Shown here: positions 26,639-36,354 of the stretch, piece by piece | Numbering within the stretch: the stretch's first letter is position 1 | Layout of the letters: each line of letters starts with the position of its first letter | From: CAYXDO01 sp964463485 | Lineage (GTDB): Bacteria; Myxococcota; Kuafuiibacteriia; Kuafuiibacteriales; Kuafuiibacteriaceae | Direction of reading: 5' to 3' | NCBI GenBank assembly: GCA_964463485.1 | Contig: CAYXDO010000020.1 | Coordinates: 34,055 to 98,054, forward strand | Length of the DNA: 64,000 nt | The notes under the pieces: model-generated | The model's input: only the letters and a program-made list of their open reading frames with translations | Database searches by the model: none | What the model was told of the DNA's origin: nothing | Made by a program: the position numbers and the translations under genes

Positions 26639-26753
26639 GACGTGGTGATCCAAACACAGAGGGAATGCAAAAGTTGCGGCCGCCTCGGGTGCGACTGCGA
26701 TCGGGTCTGACGAGGCGACGCTCGATTCGGAGCATCACCAAGCCTGCGAGTCC

Positions 26754-29700
26754 CTACAGACTGGCGGTCGCGGTCCCTTCCTCTCGTCGCAGCTTCTCGA
26801 GCTCCTCACCCACCGCGTCCACGGTGAGTCTGATCTCGTCCTCGGTATGAGTCGCGCTCAAAAAGAACCGAAGCCTCGCCGACGAGTCCTCCACCGCCGG
26901 ATACACGATCGGTTGCACGTTGATCTTTCGCTTGGCCAACGCGGCGCTCAGTTTCATGCACAACAGCGAGTTGCCGACGATCACCGGCACCACCGCGTAA
27001 CCCATCGCGAGCCCCGTATTCAGCCCTCGCGCCTTGGCCATCTCGAGGAAGAACTTCGAGCGCGAGCGCAGCATCTCCACGATCTCGGGGTGCCGATGCA
27101 TGAGCTCCAAGGACTTCAGCGCGGCCGCGGCGTTCGACGCGGGCATACCCACCGAGTACACAAACCCAGGCGATGAGTACTTGAGGAACTGGACGAGCGC
27201 CTTTTTCCCCGCAATGTACCCGCCGCAGCTCGAGAACGACTTCGACATCGTACCCATCCACATGTCGACGTCGGTCGGGTCGAGCCCCGGGAAATGGTGC
27301 CCGACGCCCCGACCCGACGGACCTAACACGCCGATCGAGTGGGCCTCGTCGATGAGGAGGAGCGACTTGTATCGCTTTTTGATCTCGATGAGTCGCGGGA
27401 GATTCGTGACGTCCCCGTCCATCGAATAGATACCTTCCGCGGTGATCAGCACCCGGCGGAAATTCGTTCGGATCCGCTTCAGCATCTCCTCGAGCGCGTC
27501 CATGTTCTCGTGCGGATAGGGCCGCCGAGTGGCTCCGCTGAGCTTGATGCCTTGCAGGATGCTGTCGTGCGCGAGCTGGTCGTGAATGACGAGATCGTCT
27601 TTGCCGACGACACAGCCGATCGTCGAGACGTTCGTGGCGTGACCGGAGACATAGACGATCGCGTCCTCCACGCCGAGGTGGCTCGCGATTCCGGCCTCGA
27701 GCTCCCGATGGAGCGGTCGCTCGCCTGAAGCCACTCTGCTCGCCGAGACCGAGGTCCCGTATTTTTCCACGGCGGCCTTCGACGCCTCGTTGACCTCCGG
27801 ATGGCCCGAGAACCCGAGATAGTTGTAGCTCGAGTAATTGATCATCTCGACGCCGTTGACGTTGCTGCGATTCTTGGCGGTGCCGAAGTGGGGGTTGAAG
27901 TATGGGTTCTCCAACCCGATCAGCCTCGCCATCTCGAGCCGCTGGTCGAGCGCGATCACCTCGTCGAACTGAGTCACGTCGTAACTCTCGATGGGGACCT
28001 CGACCGGGTGCTCGCCATTCTCACCGTTCTTCTTGGGTCCGGCTTCGAGCGACGCGATCTTCAGCTCGGACTTCGGCAGCCCCGGCTTGGACAGCCCCGG
28101 GGCTGGCCGACCCGAAGGCGGAGCGGTCTCTGGGAGCGGCTCGGGGCGGACGGTCGAACCGGCCGGCCGCGCGCCGAGCAGCCGATCGTCGAACCGGCCC
28201 TCCACGCCTTCGATCACCGCGTACAACCCATTGATGTCGTAAAGCTTGATGTGGCCGACGAAGGTGTCCCCCTCGACCTTCTCGAGCACGACCTCGGCAT
28301 CGACCGTGCCGCTCTGTTCGAATGGGCGCACCACGGTAACTTTGTGAACGCCGACCGGATACCCAGCCTTCTTGATTTGCGCGGCAGCCCAGTACGCCGC
28401 GAGCTGGAACGCGCCATCGACGACCAGCGGATCGAGCGCCCAAGCGTCCCGGTTGATTCCTAGCTCGGTGGGTTTGGAAGTCACCAAGCGGCCGCGAGCG
28501 CCGCGCTCGGTGATGATGTCCACGCGGTCGATCGCTCGGAGCGAGGGCCCGTGGAAGGTGTGTTGCGCGTAGAAAGTGGGTACGTCGAACGGCAAAGGTT
28601 TCGACGACCCCGCCAGTGTGGGCGGCGCCGGCAGGTCGACGTTGGCGCTGATCTTGGCTCGGTAGGCCGGCCGGAAGGTTCCCGACTCGCGCACGAGCAA
28701 CTCAGCCCGCCCACTTCCTTCCCGCCCTTCGAAGCGAACCTCCACCTCGACCGGCTCGGTGGCGTCTACCCCCTTGACGAGCTCGAGCTCTTCGATCGTG
28801 AACGGCGCTCGAGCGTCGAGCATGAGTGCCTTTTTTCCAACCTCCGCCATCATGTCGAGCGCGGAGGCGAGCGGCAGGATGGGGCGTCCGATGAGTCGGT
28901 GATCGTCGAGGTACGGATGAGTAGTGAGTGAGACAATCTCGCGATGTGCTGCTCGATCGGTCGGCACCGGGAGCCCTCGCGCGACCACCACGACGCCGGA
29001 TGCCCTGGGCAACAAGCGCATGAAGGCGTCCACACCCTCGGCCTCGTCGAGGAAAGTCACCCCCTCCGAAGCCATCGCGCCGCGGAGGATCGCCGGAATC
29101 CCGCTGACCATCTTCGAGGCGCTCCACGGCGGCCAGTCGATGGAGAGCACCCTGACTCTCCCGGCCCCGAGCACCGCCATGTGGTCGAGCAACTCATTGG
29201 CCGCGGCGTAGTCGACTTGCCCGGCGTTCCCGAAGCGGCCCGCCCACGACGAGAACACGACGAGCGCCTTGAGCTTGGCGTGCGCGGACAAGATCGACGT
29301 GTACCCGTCGATCTTGGGAGACATGACGCGGTTGATCGAATCGAGGGTCTTCTTCTCGACCGCGGCGTCTTCCACCAAACCTGCGGCGTGGATGGCCATC
29401 GTCACCGCACCGAGCTCCGCTTCGAGCTCCGCGGCGACCTTCTTCCACTCCTTCGTACGCGTCATGTCTGCGGCGACATAACGCACGCGCGGTCCTTGCC
29501 CCGAGAGCTCCGACACGAGCGCCCTGATGGCTTGGTCCTCGGCCCTCCGGCCCACCAACACGATCGCCTTCGGCGCTTCTGCGAGAAGGCGATGTGCGAT
29601 CGCGCGGCCGAGATCACCGGCGCCGCCGGTGATGAGCACGACGTCGTCGGGACCCACGAAGCGCTCCTCTTCGAAGCTCGTCTCCACATACGAAGGCACG

Positions 29701-32700
29701 AAACGCTCGGTCCCAACGAGTCCAACCTCGGGGTCGCGATCGGCGGCCAACGCCTCCGCCACGACCTCCCTGGCGGTGACAGCGGCGTCGACCGACGGGT
29801 CGACGTCGACGGCACGAATGATGCGGTCCGGACGCTCACGGCTCAAGGCTTTGGTGAAGCCGAGCAGCGCGGCCTGGAACACGTGAACGTCGAGCGCCTT
29901 GCTGCGAACGAGCCCGAGCCTTCCGCCGAGCGCAGTCACGATGAGCGTGCGCTCCACATCGAGGCCGATGAGCCCGAAGGTGACGGGGATCGGATCGTAC
30001 AGGACCGCGTCCGCGAGCGACACGCGCTGTCCGTCGAGATGGATGAGGCCCTTCAGCTTGATGCCTGCCCGGTCGAGCGTCTCGACGAGGTCGGAGACCA
30101 TCGCGGAAGGCCACGAATTCACCGCGTCCAACGTGAGCCGATCGGGCACCTGAGCATTGGGCGAGAAGGCGACGCGAAGCACGCGGGCACCGCGCGCGAC
30201 CAGCGTGCTCGCAACCGCTTGGGAGAGAATCGGATCACCTTCGGTGACGAGCCAAGTCGTGCCGCGCGCTTCCGAGCTCGGAAGGTCCGCCCGTCGGCGC
30301 GGCGTGACCGCGACGGCGTACGTCTTCACCGGGGCGAGCGCGGCTTGATCAGCCGCGGGGGTCTTCTTGGTGAGCTTGTCGAAGACCGCGCTCGAGAGCT
30401 CCGAGACGGTCGTACGAACGTGAAACACGTTCGTGGGCAGACCGCCGAGCTCCGGGAAGCGGCCTTCGACCTGGCGACCGAGGTCGGCCATCATGATCGA
30501 GTCGAAGCCGAGCTCCTCGACGAGCCGCTGCTCCGCGCGCAGCGTGGCCTTGGGAAAGGCGCTGACTTTGGCGACGACCTCGAGCACCGTCTCGAGCACT
30601 TTGCTCGCCTCGATCTTCGGCGCTTCGTCTGCGGGCGGAACACGGACGGTTGGCCCAAGCGGCCGCTCCTCACCCCAGCGCGGGGGCGGAACCGACGGAC
30701 GCTCTTCACGCGGAGTGATCGCCGCGTCGGCGCGCAGGTCGAGCCGCGAAGTCTCCTCGGTCGAGGTGACGTCTTCGAACTTCGGGATCTCGACCTTCTC
30801 CCCACTCAAGATCCGCGTCTGAGCCGTCAGGATCTCTGCGTGACGTCGCAGAATCTCGGCCTGCTTCTGAAAGAGCGCCACGAGCCCGTCGCGCTCCGAA
30901 GCCGCCGCGACCTCGGCCTTCGGAGCTTCGAACCCGATCAGCCCGAACCTGTCCTTCTCCGACGGAAAGGCGTGGTCGACCTTCGGGAGGATCTGCGTCT
31001 CGTTTTGGACGGCCCAATATCGCCCCCGTTCGAGCGGCGTGTCCGGAAGGCTCACCACGCTACGGCCTTGGAAGAGCCTCGACAGATCGATGGGAGCTCC
31101 TAGAGCACGAAGCAGCGTAGCGCCTTCGACGAAGGCACGTCCCCCGTCGTCGTCGATCGGCGAGAGGGTGATCGGAAAGATCTCATCTGCAGGGAGCGTC
31201 GCTTTGGCGAATCCGGTGAGCACGGATCCGGCGCCGAGCTGAACGAACACCGTCACGCCCGCGGACCTCGCAGCTTCGAGAGCGCGTACGAAGTCCACGG
31301 TGGCCGTCGCGTGCGAGATCATCGTAGCGCGGGTCTTCGCCACGTCGCCGTCGTAGGGCTCAGGCCGAACGCCCGAGATCACCGTGTTCTTCGGCGACTC
31401 GATGGCGAGCCCCCCGACGAGCTCGGACATCTTCGCGGAGATCTGCGCGAGCACCGGCGTATGGAACGCGTGTGACACCTCGAGCGGACGCGCCTCGAAC
31501 CCGCGCGAAACCAAAATCTCGCAAGCTCGCTTCACGGCAGGCGTGGTCCCCGAGATCGTGACCTGTCGCGGGTGATTCACGTTCGCGACGTACACACCTT
31601 CGATCCCACGAATCGCTTCCAGAACGGCGCCTCGCTCGCCGCTGACCGCCGCCATCGTTCCCGGATCCTCGAGTGACAACTCACTCATCGCCTTGCCCCG
31701 CAAGGCAACCAGGCGCACCGCGTCACCTTTGTCGATCACACCCGCGCTCGCGAGCGCGGCAAACTCACCTAGGCTGTGGCCGATCGTCACCTCGGGCTTG
31801 GCGCCGAGGCTCCTCAGCATGGAGTCGAGCGACAAGCCCAGCGCGGCCATGGCGGGCTGACAAACCTCGGTCGCCGTGAGCGCCTTCTCCGCGGCCTCGT
31901 CGCGCAGCTCCGGATAGAGATAGCTGAGCAGCGGGCGAGAGAGCAGCGAATCCGCGGAACCGGCGAGCCGCGTGAGCTCCGCGCGAAAGCTCGGGAAGCG
32001 CCGAGTGAGATGTTCGAGGAGGCCGGTGCGCTGCGCGCCCTGACCCGGGAACAAAAAAGCCACCTTGGGCTGGGCTTCCGGTCGCTCGCCGTGATCGAGC
32101 ACCGTAACTCCGACTCCGAGCTTCATCGGCAGCTCCGGTTCGTTCGGCAGCGCCTCCGCCGTCGCCCGCAACACTTTCAACAAGTCGGCCTTCGTCGCGA
32201 CCGTCAGCACCGCGCGATAACGCTCGAGCGACCGCTTGGCCGAGAGCGTGTAGGCGACGTCGGCCAGGCTCGCCGCGGCATCCCGCGCTTCGATCGCCTC
32301 CGCCAGCTCCCGCAAGTGACCGCGCAAAAGCGAGATCGTTGGAGCAGAAACGATGACGGATTCTGGCGCACAGGCGCTCGACAGCTCGGGCACCTGCTCG
32401 ACTTTCGCCTTCGGCGCTTCCTCCAACACGATGTGCGCGTTCGTACCGCCAAAGCCGAAGGAGCTCACTCCGACGCGACGAGGCGCTCCTCTCGCTTCGA
32501 GCGGCGAAGCCTCGGAGGTGATCGTCATCGGCCAGCTCTCGAGCTTCAGGTCGGGGTGAGGCGACGTGTAACCGGCTTGCGGAGGCGCAATGCCATGCTC
32601 CAACGCCTTGATCGACCGGACGAGCCCCGCGATCCCCGCGGCGCTCATGGCGTGCCCGATGTTGCCTTTCACCGAGCCGACCTTCGGCGCGTTGCTCCGA

Positions 32701-33800
32701 TCGACGCCAGCCTTCGACAGCGTGCGGCCGAGCCCTTCGATCTCGACCGGATCTCCTACGCGCGTGGCCGTTCCGTGGGCTTCGAAGTAACCGACCGTGG
32801 CCGGCGAGAAGCCAGCATCCGCGTAGGCCATCTCGAGGACCTCGAGCTGCCCCGAGAGCCTAGGAGTCATCGGCCCTTCCCCGCGACCATCGTTGTTGCA
32901 GCCAACGCCCTTGATCACCGCGTAGACGCGATCTCCGTCGCGCACGGCGTCGGTCATGCGCTTCAAGTAAAGCATTCCGACCCCGTCGCCCTGTACGAAG
33001 CCGCTCGCGTTGACATCGAAGGGCCGGCACACGCCGTGCGGGCTGATCGCGCCGACCCGAGTGAAGGCGATGAGATTATCCGGCGTGAGGTTCAAGTAGG
33101 CACCACCGGCGAGGGCGACGTCGACGAGCCCGGCGCGAAGCTGCTGCACCGCGGTCCATACCGCGACCGACGCCGAGGCACAGGCCGCATCGATGGCGAA
33201 GCTCGGTCCGTTCAAATCGAAGGTTTGGGAGATCGTGGCCGCCGACATGTTCGTCAGCACACCAGGAATCGAGAACGCGCGAATGGGCACGAGATGGTCG
33301 GACATCGCGACCACCGCGTCTCTTAGAGCCTGAGAGCCCGCAGCGGGCCCGAAGGCGCCAGAGACGAGCTGCATCGCGGTGACCCGCGCGAGCATCAGGT
33401 TCTTGTACTCGGAGACCGAGATGCCCGCGTAGACGCCCGTCGTGCTCCTCGGCAGGCCAGCGACCTCGTAGCCAGCGTCCTGAACGGCGACACGTGTAGC
33501 CTCGATGAGGAGCCGATACTGCGGGTCCATCACCTCGAGCCGACGCGGAGAGATCCCGTAGTGCAGCGCCGCGAAGCGATCGATGTCGTCGATGAAGGCG
33601 CCGTGGCCCGTCATCGTCTTGTCCACGTCTCGCGCGCTCTTCGAATAGAAGACCTCGTGGTGCCAACGCTCGCGTGGGATCGGCCGAAAGCTCGCGCGCC
33701 CCTTCAGGCTGTTGTCCCAGAACTCTTCTGCGTCGTGCGCATCCGGAAATCGGCACCCGATGCCGACGATCGCGATGTCTTTGGCGAGGATGTTTGACAT
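26754..33800 (-). CDS. Type I polyketide synthase KS-AT-ACP-KR-DH fused to alpha-oxoamine synthase
   Basis: This encodes 2348 residues. The ketosynthase (1-460) has Cys207 in DAACASA, His342 in EAHGTAT and His383 in GNIGH. The acyltransferase (575-900) has GQGAQ and Ser676 in GHSLGEF; HAFH at 777-780 predicts malonyl-CoA. The ACP (about 1065-1145) has Ser1101 in LGFDS. The ketoreductase has TGGAGDLG (1391-1398), Lys1496, Tyr1531 and Asn1535. The dehydratase has HxxxGxxxxP (His1634) and DxxxQ (Asp1795). A Pro/Lys linker leads to a PLP alpha-oxoamine synthase (1950-2340) with Asp2151, His2154 and Lys2187 in TMSKSFS. This order, with ACP before KR-DH, is that of PUFA and enediyne iterative synthases. 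No enoylreductase or thioesterase is seen. The AOS should release the chain by decarboxylative condensation with an amino acid, giving an unsaturated amino-ketone. Confidence 0.93.
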   Translation of the reverse strand: MSNILAKDIAIVGIGCRFPDAHDAEEFWDNSLKGRASFRPIPRERWHHEVFYSKSARDVDKTMTGHGAFIDDIDRFAALHYGISPRRLEVMDPQYRLLIEATRVAVQDAGYEVAGLPRSTTGVYAGISVSEYKNLMLARVTAMQLVSGAFGPAAGSQALRDAVVAMSDHLVPIRAFSIPGVLTNMSAATISQTFDLNGPSFAIDAACASASVAVWTAVQQLRAGLVDVALAGGAYLNLTPDNLIAFTRVGAISPHGVCRPFDVNASGFVQGDGVGMLYLKRMTDAVRDGDRVYAVIKGVGCNNDGRGEGPMTPRLSGQLEVLEMAYADAGFSPATVGYFEAHGTATRVGDPVEIEGLGRTLSKAGVDRSNAPKVGSVKGNIGHAMSAAGIAGLVRSIKALEHGIAPPQAGYTSPHPDLKLESWPMTITSEASPLEARGAPRRVGVSSFGFGGTNAHIVLEEAPKAKVEQVPELSSACAPESVIVSAPTISLLRGHLRELAEAIEARDAAASLADVAYTLSAKRSLERYRAVLTVATKADLLKVLRATAEALPNEPELPMKLGVGVTVLDHGERPEAQPKVAFLFPGQGAQRTGLLEHLTRRFPSFRAELTRLAGSADSLLSRPLLSYLYPELRDEAAEKALTATEVCQPAMAALGLSLDSMLRSLGAKPEVTIGHSLGEFAALASAGVIDKGDAVRLVALRGKAMSELSLEDPGTMAAVSGERGAVLEAIRGIEGVYVANVNHPRQVTISGTTPAVKRACEILVSRGFEARPLEVSHAFHTPVLAQISAKMSELVGGLAIESPKNTVISGVRPEPYDGDVAKTRATMISHATATVDFVRALEAARSAGVTVFVQLGAGSVLTGFAKATLPADEIFPITLSPIDDDGGRAFVEGATLLRALGAPIDLSRLFQGRSVVSLPDTPLERGRYWAVQNETQILPKVDHAFPSEKDRFGLIGFEAPKAEVAAASERDGLVALFQKQAEILRRHAEILTAQTRILSGEKVEIPKFEDVTSTEETSRLDLRADAAITPREERPSVPPPRWGEERPLGPTVRVPPADEAPKIEASKVLETVLEVVAKVSAFPKATLRAEQRLVEELGFDSIMMADLGRQVEGRFPELGGLPTNVFHVRTTVSELSSAVFDKLTKKTPAADQAALAPVKTYAVAVTPRRRADLPSSEARGTTWLVTEGDPILSQAVASTLVARGARVLRVAFSPNAQVPDRLTLDAVNSWPSAMVSDLVETLDRAGIKLKGLIHLDGQRVSLADAVLYDPIPVTFGLIGLDVERTLIVTALGGRLGLVRSKALDVHVFQAALLGFTKALSRERPDRIIRAVDVDPSVDAAVTAREVVAEALAADRDPEVGLVGTERFVPSYVETSFEEERFVGPDDVVLITGGAGDLGRAIAHRLLAEAPKAIVLVGRRAEDQAIRALVSELSGQGPRVRYVAADMTRTKEWKKVAAELEAELGAVTMAIHAAGLVEDAAVEKKTLDSINRVMSPKIDGYTSILSAHAKLKALVVFSSWAGRFGNAGQVDYAAANELLDHMAVLGAGRVRVLSIDWPPWSASKMVSGIPAILRGAMASEGVTFLDEAEGVDAFMRLLPRASGVVVVARGLPVPTDRAAHREIVSLTTHPYLDDHRLIGRPILPLASALDMMAEVGKKALMLDARAPFTIEELELVKGVDATEPVEVEVRFEGREGSGRAELLVRESGTFRPAYRAKISANVDLPAPPTLAGSSKPLPFDVPTFYAQHTFHGPSLRAIDRVDIITERGARGRLVTSKPTELGINRDAWALDPLVVDGAFQLAAYWAAAQIKKAGYPVGVHKVTVVRPFEQSGTVDAEVVLEKVEGDTFVGHIKLYDINGLYAVIEGVEGRFDDRLLGARPAGSTVRPEPLPETAPPSGRPAPGLSKPGLPKSELKIASLEAGPKKNGENGEHPVEVPIESYDVTQFDEVIALDQRLEMARLIGLENPYFNPHFGTAKNRSNVNGVEMINYSSYNYLGFSGHPEVNEASKAAVEKYGTSVSASRVASGERPLHRELEAGIASHLGVEDAIVYVSGHATNVSTIGCVVGKDDLVIHDQLAHDSILQGIKLSGATRRPYPHENMDALEEMLKRIRTNFRRVLITAEGIYSMDGDVTNLPRLIEIKKRYKSLLLIDEAHSIGVLGPSGRGVGHHFPGLDPTDVDMWMGTMSKSFSSCGGYIAGKKALVQFLKYSSPGFVYSVGMPASNAAAALKSLELMHRHPEIVEMLRSRSKFFLEMAKARGLNTGLAMGYAVVPVIVGNSLLCMKLSAALAKRKINVQPIVYPAVEDSSARLRFFLSATHTEDEIRLTVDAVGEELEKLRREEGTATASL

Positions 33801-33832
33801 GAGGGGGGCTCCAGCGGGCGTGCCCGCGAGGT

Positions 33833-35704
33833 CTAACGAGATTCGCGGTGAGAACGACCAAAACGACGCGCCGCCGCAGCGCCGATCTCGAGCATCGACT
33901 TGTTGCGCATGGGCTCGGAGAAGCGGCGGACCTTGTGACGCACCTGCGCCACCATCGAGCGAGTCATGTGTTGAGCGAGCTTGGCCTTGGTGGCCGTGCC
34001 GCCCATGGTCCGATTCTCGGTCCCGAGCGTCTTGGCTTCGTAGTCGTCCTTGGTCCTCTTCCGCTGGAGCTTTCCGCTCGACGTCTTTGGAAGTGAACCG
34101 GCCGGGAGCAACACGACGTCGCTCACGACCAAACCCAACGAGCTCTTCACGTGCAAGCTCACTCGCTTGGCCAACACGTCTTTGTCACTCTCTCGCGTCT
34201 CCGCGACGACTACGAGCTCCTCGGTGTCTCGGCCGCGGCGCGCAAACGCAACCACGTTGCCCTTGCGAACCCCGTCGACCTGCTCGACCTCCCACTCGAT
34301 CGCCTGCGGCGCATAGTTGCGACCGTTGAGGATGATGAGGTCCTTGGCCCGGCCGGTCACGAAAACTTGGCCGTCCTTCACGAAACCAAGATCACCGGTG
34401 CGCAGCCACCCGCCGCTCGAACCACCGCGCCCCGAAGCCGACGCCTCGAAAGATCGCGAGGTCGCCTCAGGGTTCTTGAAATAACCCGGCGTGACGCTCG
34501 GACCGCGAAACACGATCTCACCCACGACTCCTTCGTCGACGAGAGCGCCCTTTTCACTCCGAATCGCCAGCTCGTGCCCGGCAAACGGCCAGCCGCACCC
34601 TACGAGCTCTAAGGCGGGGCGCCCGTTCACCACCGGCACGGCCTTGTGCTCGTATTCGTAGATCTCACGGTCCGCCCTAAAGACGCTGAACGGCGCGTCA
34701 TAACGATCGAAGCTCATCGCGAGCGTCGCCTCGGCCATGCCATAGCAAGGCATCACGGACTCGGGTCTGAGACCCGCGGGCACGAAGCCGTCGATGAAGC
34801 GTCGCAAAGTGTCCGCGTTGATCGGCTCCGCTCCGCAACCCACGACCTTCAAACACGAGAGATCGATTCCTTCAGAGACTTGTTTCTCGGCGAACTTTGC
34901 AGCGAGCGCGAAAGCAAAGTTCGGAGCGAACGTGAGCGTCCCGCGATACTTCGCGATCGTCTCCATCCAGATCCGGGGATGCTTCACGAAACGAAGCGTC
35001 GGAATGAACACGATCGGCGTCAGATTCATCAGCGGCGCGATCACGAAGCCGATCAAACCCATGTCGTGATACAGCGGCAGCCAGCTCACGCCGGTGTCTT
35101 TGGTGGGATCCGAGCCAAGTCCCTGGTGCATGATCGCCGTGGCGTTCGCGACCAAGTTGCGATGGGATACCAACACGCCCTTCGGATCGGACGTCGACCC
35201 GCTCGTGAACTGCACGAAACAAACGTCTTCTGGACGCACGTCCACGGGAGCCGGAGGCGGCACCTCCCCGTGAAGCTTGTCGACCAAGACGATGTCCTCG
35301 AGCGTCTTCACGCTCGTCGTGAGGCCCCACAAGATCGTGGAGACATCCTTGGTCGTCAGCAGCATCCGCGCCTCGCTCGCGATCAAGATCCGCGAGGCCG
35401 CGGCCATGAAGCCGTCGAGCTTTCCGAGCGCGAGCGGCGGATACATCGGCACGGGCACTACGCCGACCCGAACCGCTCCGAGGAACGACAAGACGAACTC
35501 TTCCGGATCGGGAATGATCATCCCGATTCGATCGCCCTTCACGAGCCCCATCCGCTGCAAGTGCGATCCGCGCCGCGCGACTTCCTTCGCGAGCTCAGCG
35601 AACGAGTAGAGCTTGGACCCGTCCCCCGACGACGCGATGAATCGGTACCCGCGACTGTCCACCGACTCGGCGTTCTTCAGCCCATCCAGGAGCGTCTCAA
35701 TCAT
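33833..35704 (-). CDS. Fatty-acyl-AMP ligase (FAAL)
   Basis: This encodes 623 residues from ATG 35704; the upstream open frame to 35953 reads as non-coding. It is an ANL-superfamily enzyme with the P-loop FTSGSTSDPKGV (about 180-191), LPLYHDMGLIGF typical of FAAL and not of CoA ligases, CYGMAEATLAMSF near 320, and RTGDLGFVKDGQVFVTGRAKDLIILNGRNYAP cut here as two motifs (RTGDLGFVKDGQ, then GRAKDLIILNGRNYAP). The C-terminal Lys is in PKTSSGKLQRKR. FAALs activate free fatty acids as acyl-AMP and load them onto a carrier protein or synthase. The gene lies 32 bases upstream of the PKS, so it should supply the starter. A basic C-terminal tail of about 60 residues follows; there is no ACP. Confidence 0.92.
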   Translation of the reverse strand: MIETLLDGLKNAESVDSRGYRFIASSGDGSKLYSFAELAKEVARRGSHLQRMGLVKGDRIGMIIPDPEEFVLSFLGAVRVGVVPVPMYPPLALGKLDGFMAAASRILIASEARMLLTTKDVSTILWGLTTSVKTLEDIVLVDKLHGEVPPPAPVDVRPEDVCFVQFTSGSTSDPKGVLVSHRNLVANATAIMHQGLGSDPTKDTGVSWLPLYHDMGLIGFVIAPLMNLTPIVFIPTLRFVKHPRIWMETIAKYRGTLTFAPNFAFALAAKFAEKQVSEGIDLSCLKVVGCGAEPINADTLRRFIDGFVPAGLRPESVMPCYGMAEATLAMSFDRYDAPFSVFRADREIYEYEHKAVPVVNGRPALELVGCGWPFAGHELAIRSEKGALVDEGVVGEIVFRGPSVTPGYFKNPEATSRSFEASASGRGGSSGGWLRTGDLGFVKDGQVFVTGRAKDLIILNGRNYAPQAIEWEVEQVDGVRKGNVVAFARRGRDTEELVVVAETRESDKDVLAKRVSLHVKSSLGLVVSDVVLLPAGSLPKTSSGKLQRKRTKDDYEAKTLGTENRTMGGTATKAKLAQHMTRSMVAQVRHKVRRFSEPMRNKSMLEIGAAAARRFGRSHRESR

Positions 35705-35997
35705 CGAATAAACCCCACATCGAAAGGTGAATGGTGATTCAGTTACCAGGACGCGTGAGTGGTATGCATGCCGGACCGATCGTCCGTCAATGGTGTTTTG
35801 GTCGAGGAGATCGAGCCAAGTTACCGACCTAACAGTCGTTTTTCGCCAAGCCTCGGTTTTGGTGGGCGGTTCGACACCATCCGACGAGTCGGAACGGAGC
35901 CTACATGCGACACCCGGCGGAGGCGTGTGCTCGCGCACACGAGCCGTCGCCAACCGAAAGTGGCGGGGGACTGCGAGTCGGAGTAGTGCTCGGCGCC
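35705..35997. other. Divergent intergenic region upstream of FAAL and VOC genes
   Basis: These 293 bases separate divergent genes and should hold promoters for the FAAL-PKS operon and for the VOC gene. It is locally less G/C-rich near 35705-35850. Open frames crossing it have poor codon bias. No confident -35/-10 or operator could be assigned. Confidence 0.5.
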
Positions 35998-36354
35998 ATG
36001 GCTGTCCGCCTCGCCCAAGTGCTGTTGTTCCACCGAGACGGCTCCAAGCTGAAGCGCTTCTGCGACGTGGTCTCCGGCCGCGTGGAGATCGATACGGGCA
36101 CGTTGCTCTCGTATTTCATGGGCGCCGCCACGGTGGCGCACCACCCTCCCGAAGGCATGTTCGGCGAAGGCGACGTGGCCGTCACCATCGAAGTCGACAC
36201 ACCCGAGGAGGTGGACCGGCTCTACGCGTCGCTGATTCGAGCGGGGCTCGAGATCAACGAACCTCCCGAGAACACGGACTGGGGTTGGCGCAACTTCTAC
36301 TACCGCGTGGCCGAGCGGCTCGTGTTCGAGGTCGGCGCCCCACTCACGCGCTGA
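35998..36354 (+). CDS. VOC-like (glyoxalase/bleomycin-resistance fold) small protein
   Basis: This encodes 118 residues from the ATG at 35998. The pattern fits one vicinal-oxygen-chelate module: LAQVLLFHRDGSKLKRFCDVV at the start, a middle strand, then VAVTIEVDTPEEVDRLYASL (about 62-81) and WRNFYYRVAERLVFEVGAP at the end. A normal metal pair (His, Glu) is only partly visible. It may bind or modify a small molecule. The stop overlaps the start of the next gene by one base (TGATG), so the two are co-translated. Confidence 0.7.
   Translation: MAVRLAQVLLFHRDGSKLKRFCDVVSGRVEIDTGTLLSYFMGAATVAHHPPEGMFGEGDVAVTIEVDTPEEVDRLYASLIRAGLEINEPPENTDWGWRNFYYRVAERLVFEVGAPLTR

Noticed and set aside
28944..31103. 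719-residue plus-strand frame inside the PKS
   Set aside because: It is the shadow of the PKS gene; residue content is Arg/His/Glu-rich without domains.
31776..33326. 516-residue plus-strand frame inside the PKS
   Set aside because: Same reason: opposite strand of the KS-AT region, low-complexity residues.
26754..33800. Idea that the synthase is a trans-AT PKS or a standard modular PKS
   Set aside because: A complete AT with GHSLGEF is present, and ACP precedes KR-DH, which fits iterative PUFA/enediyne type better.
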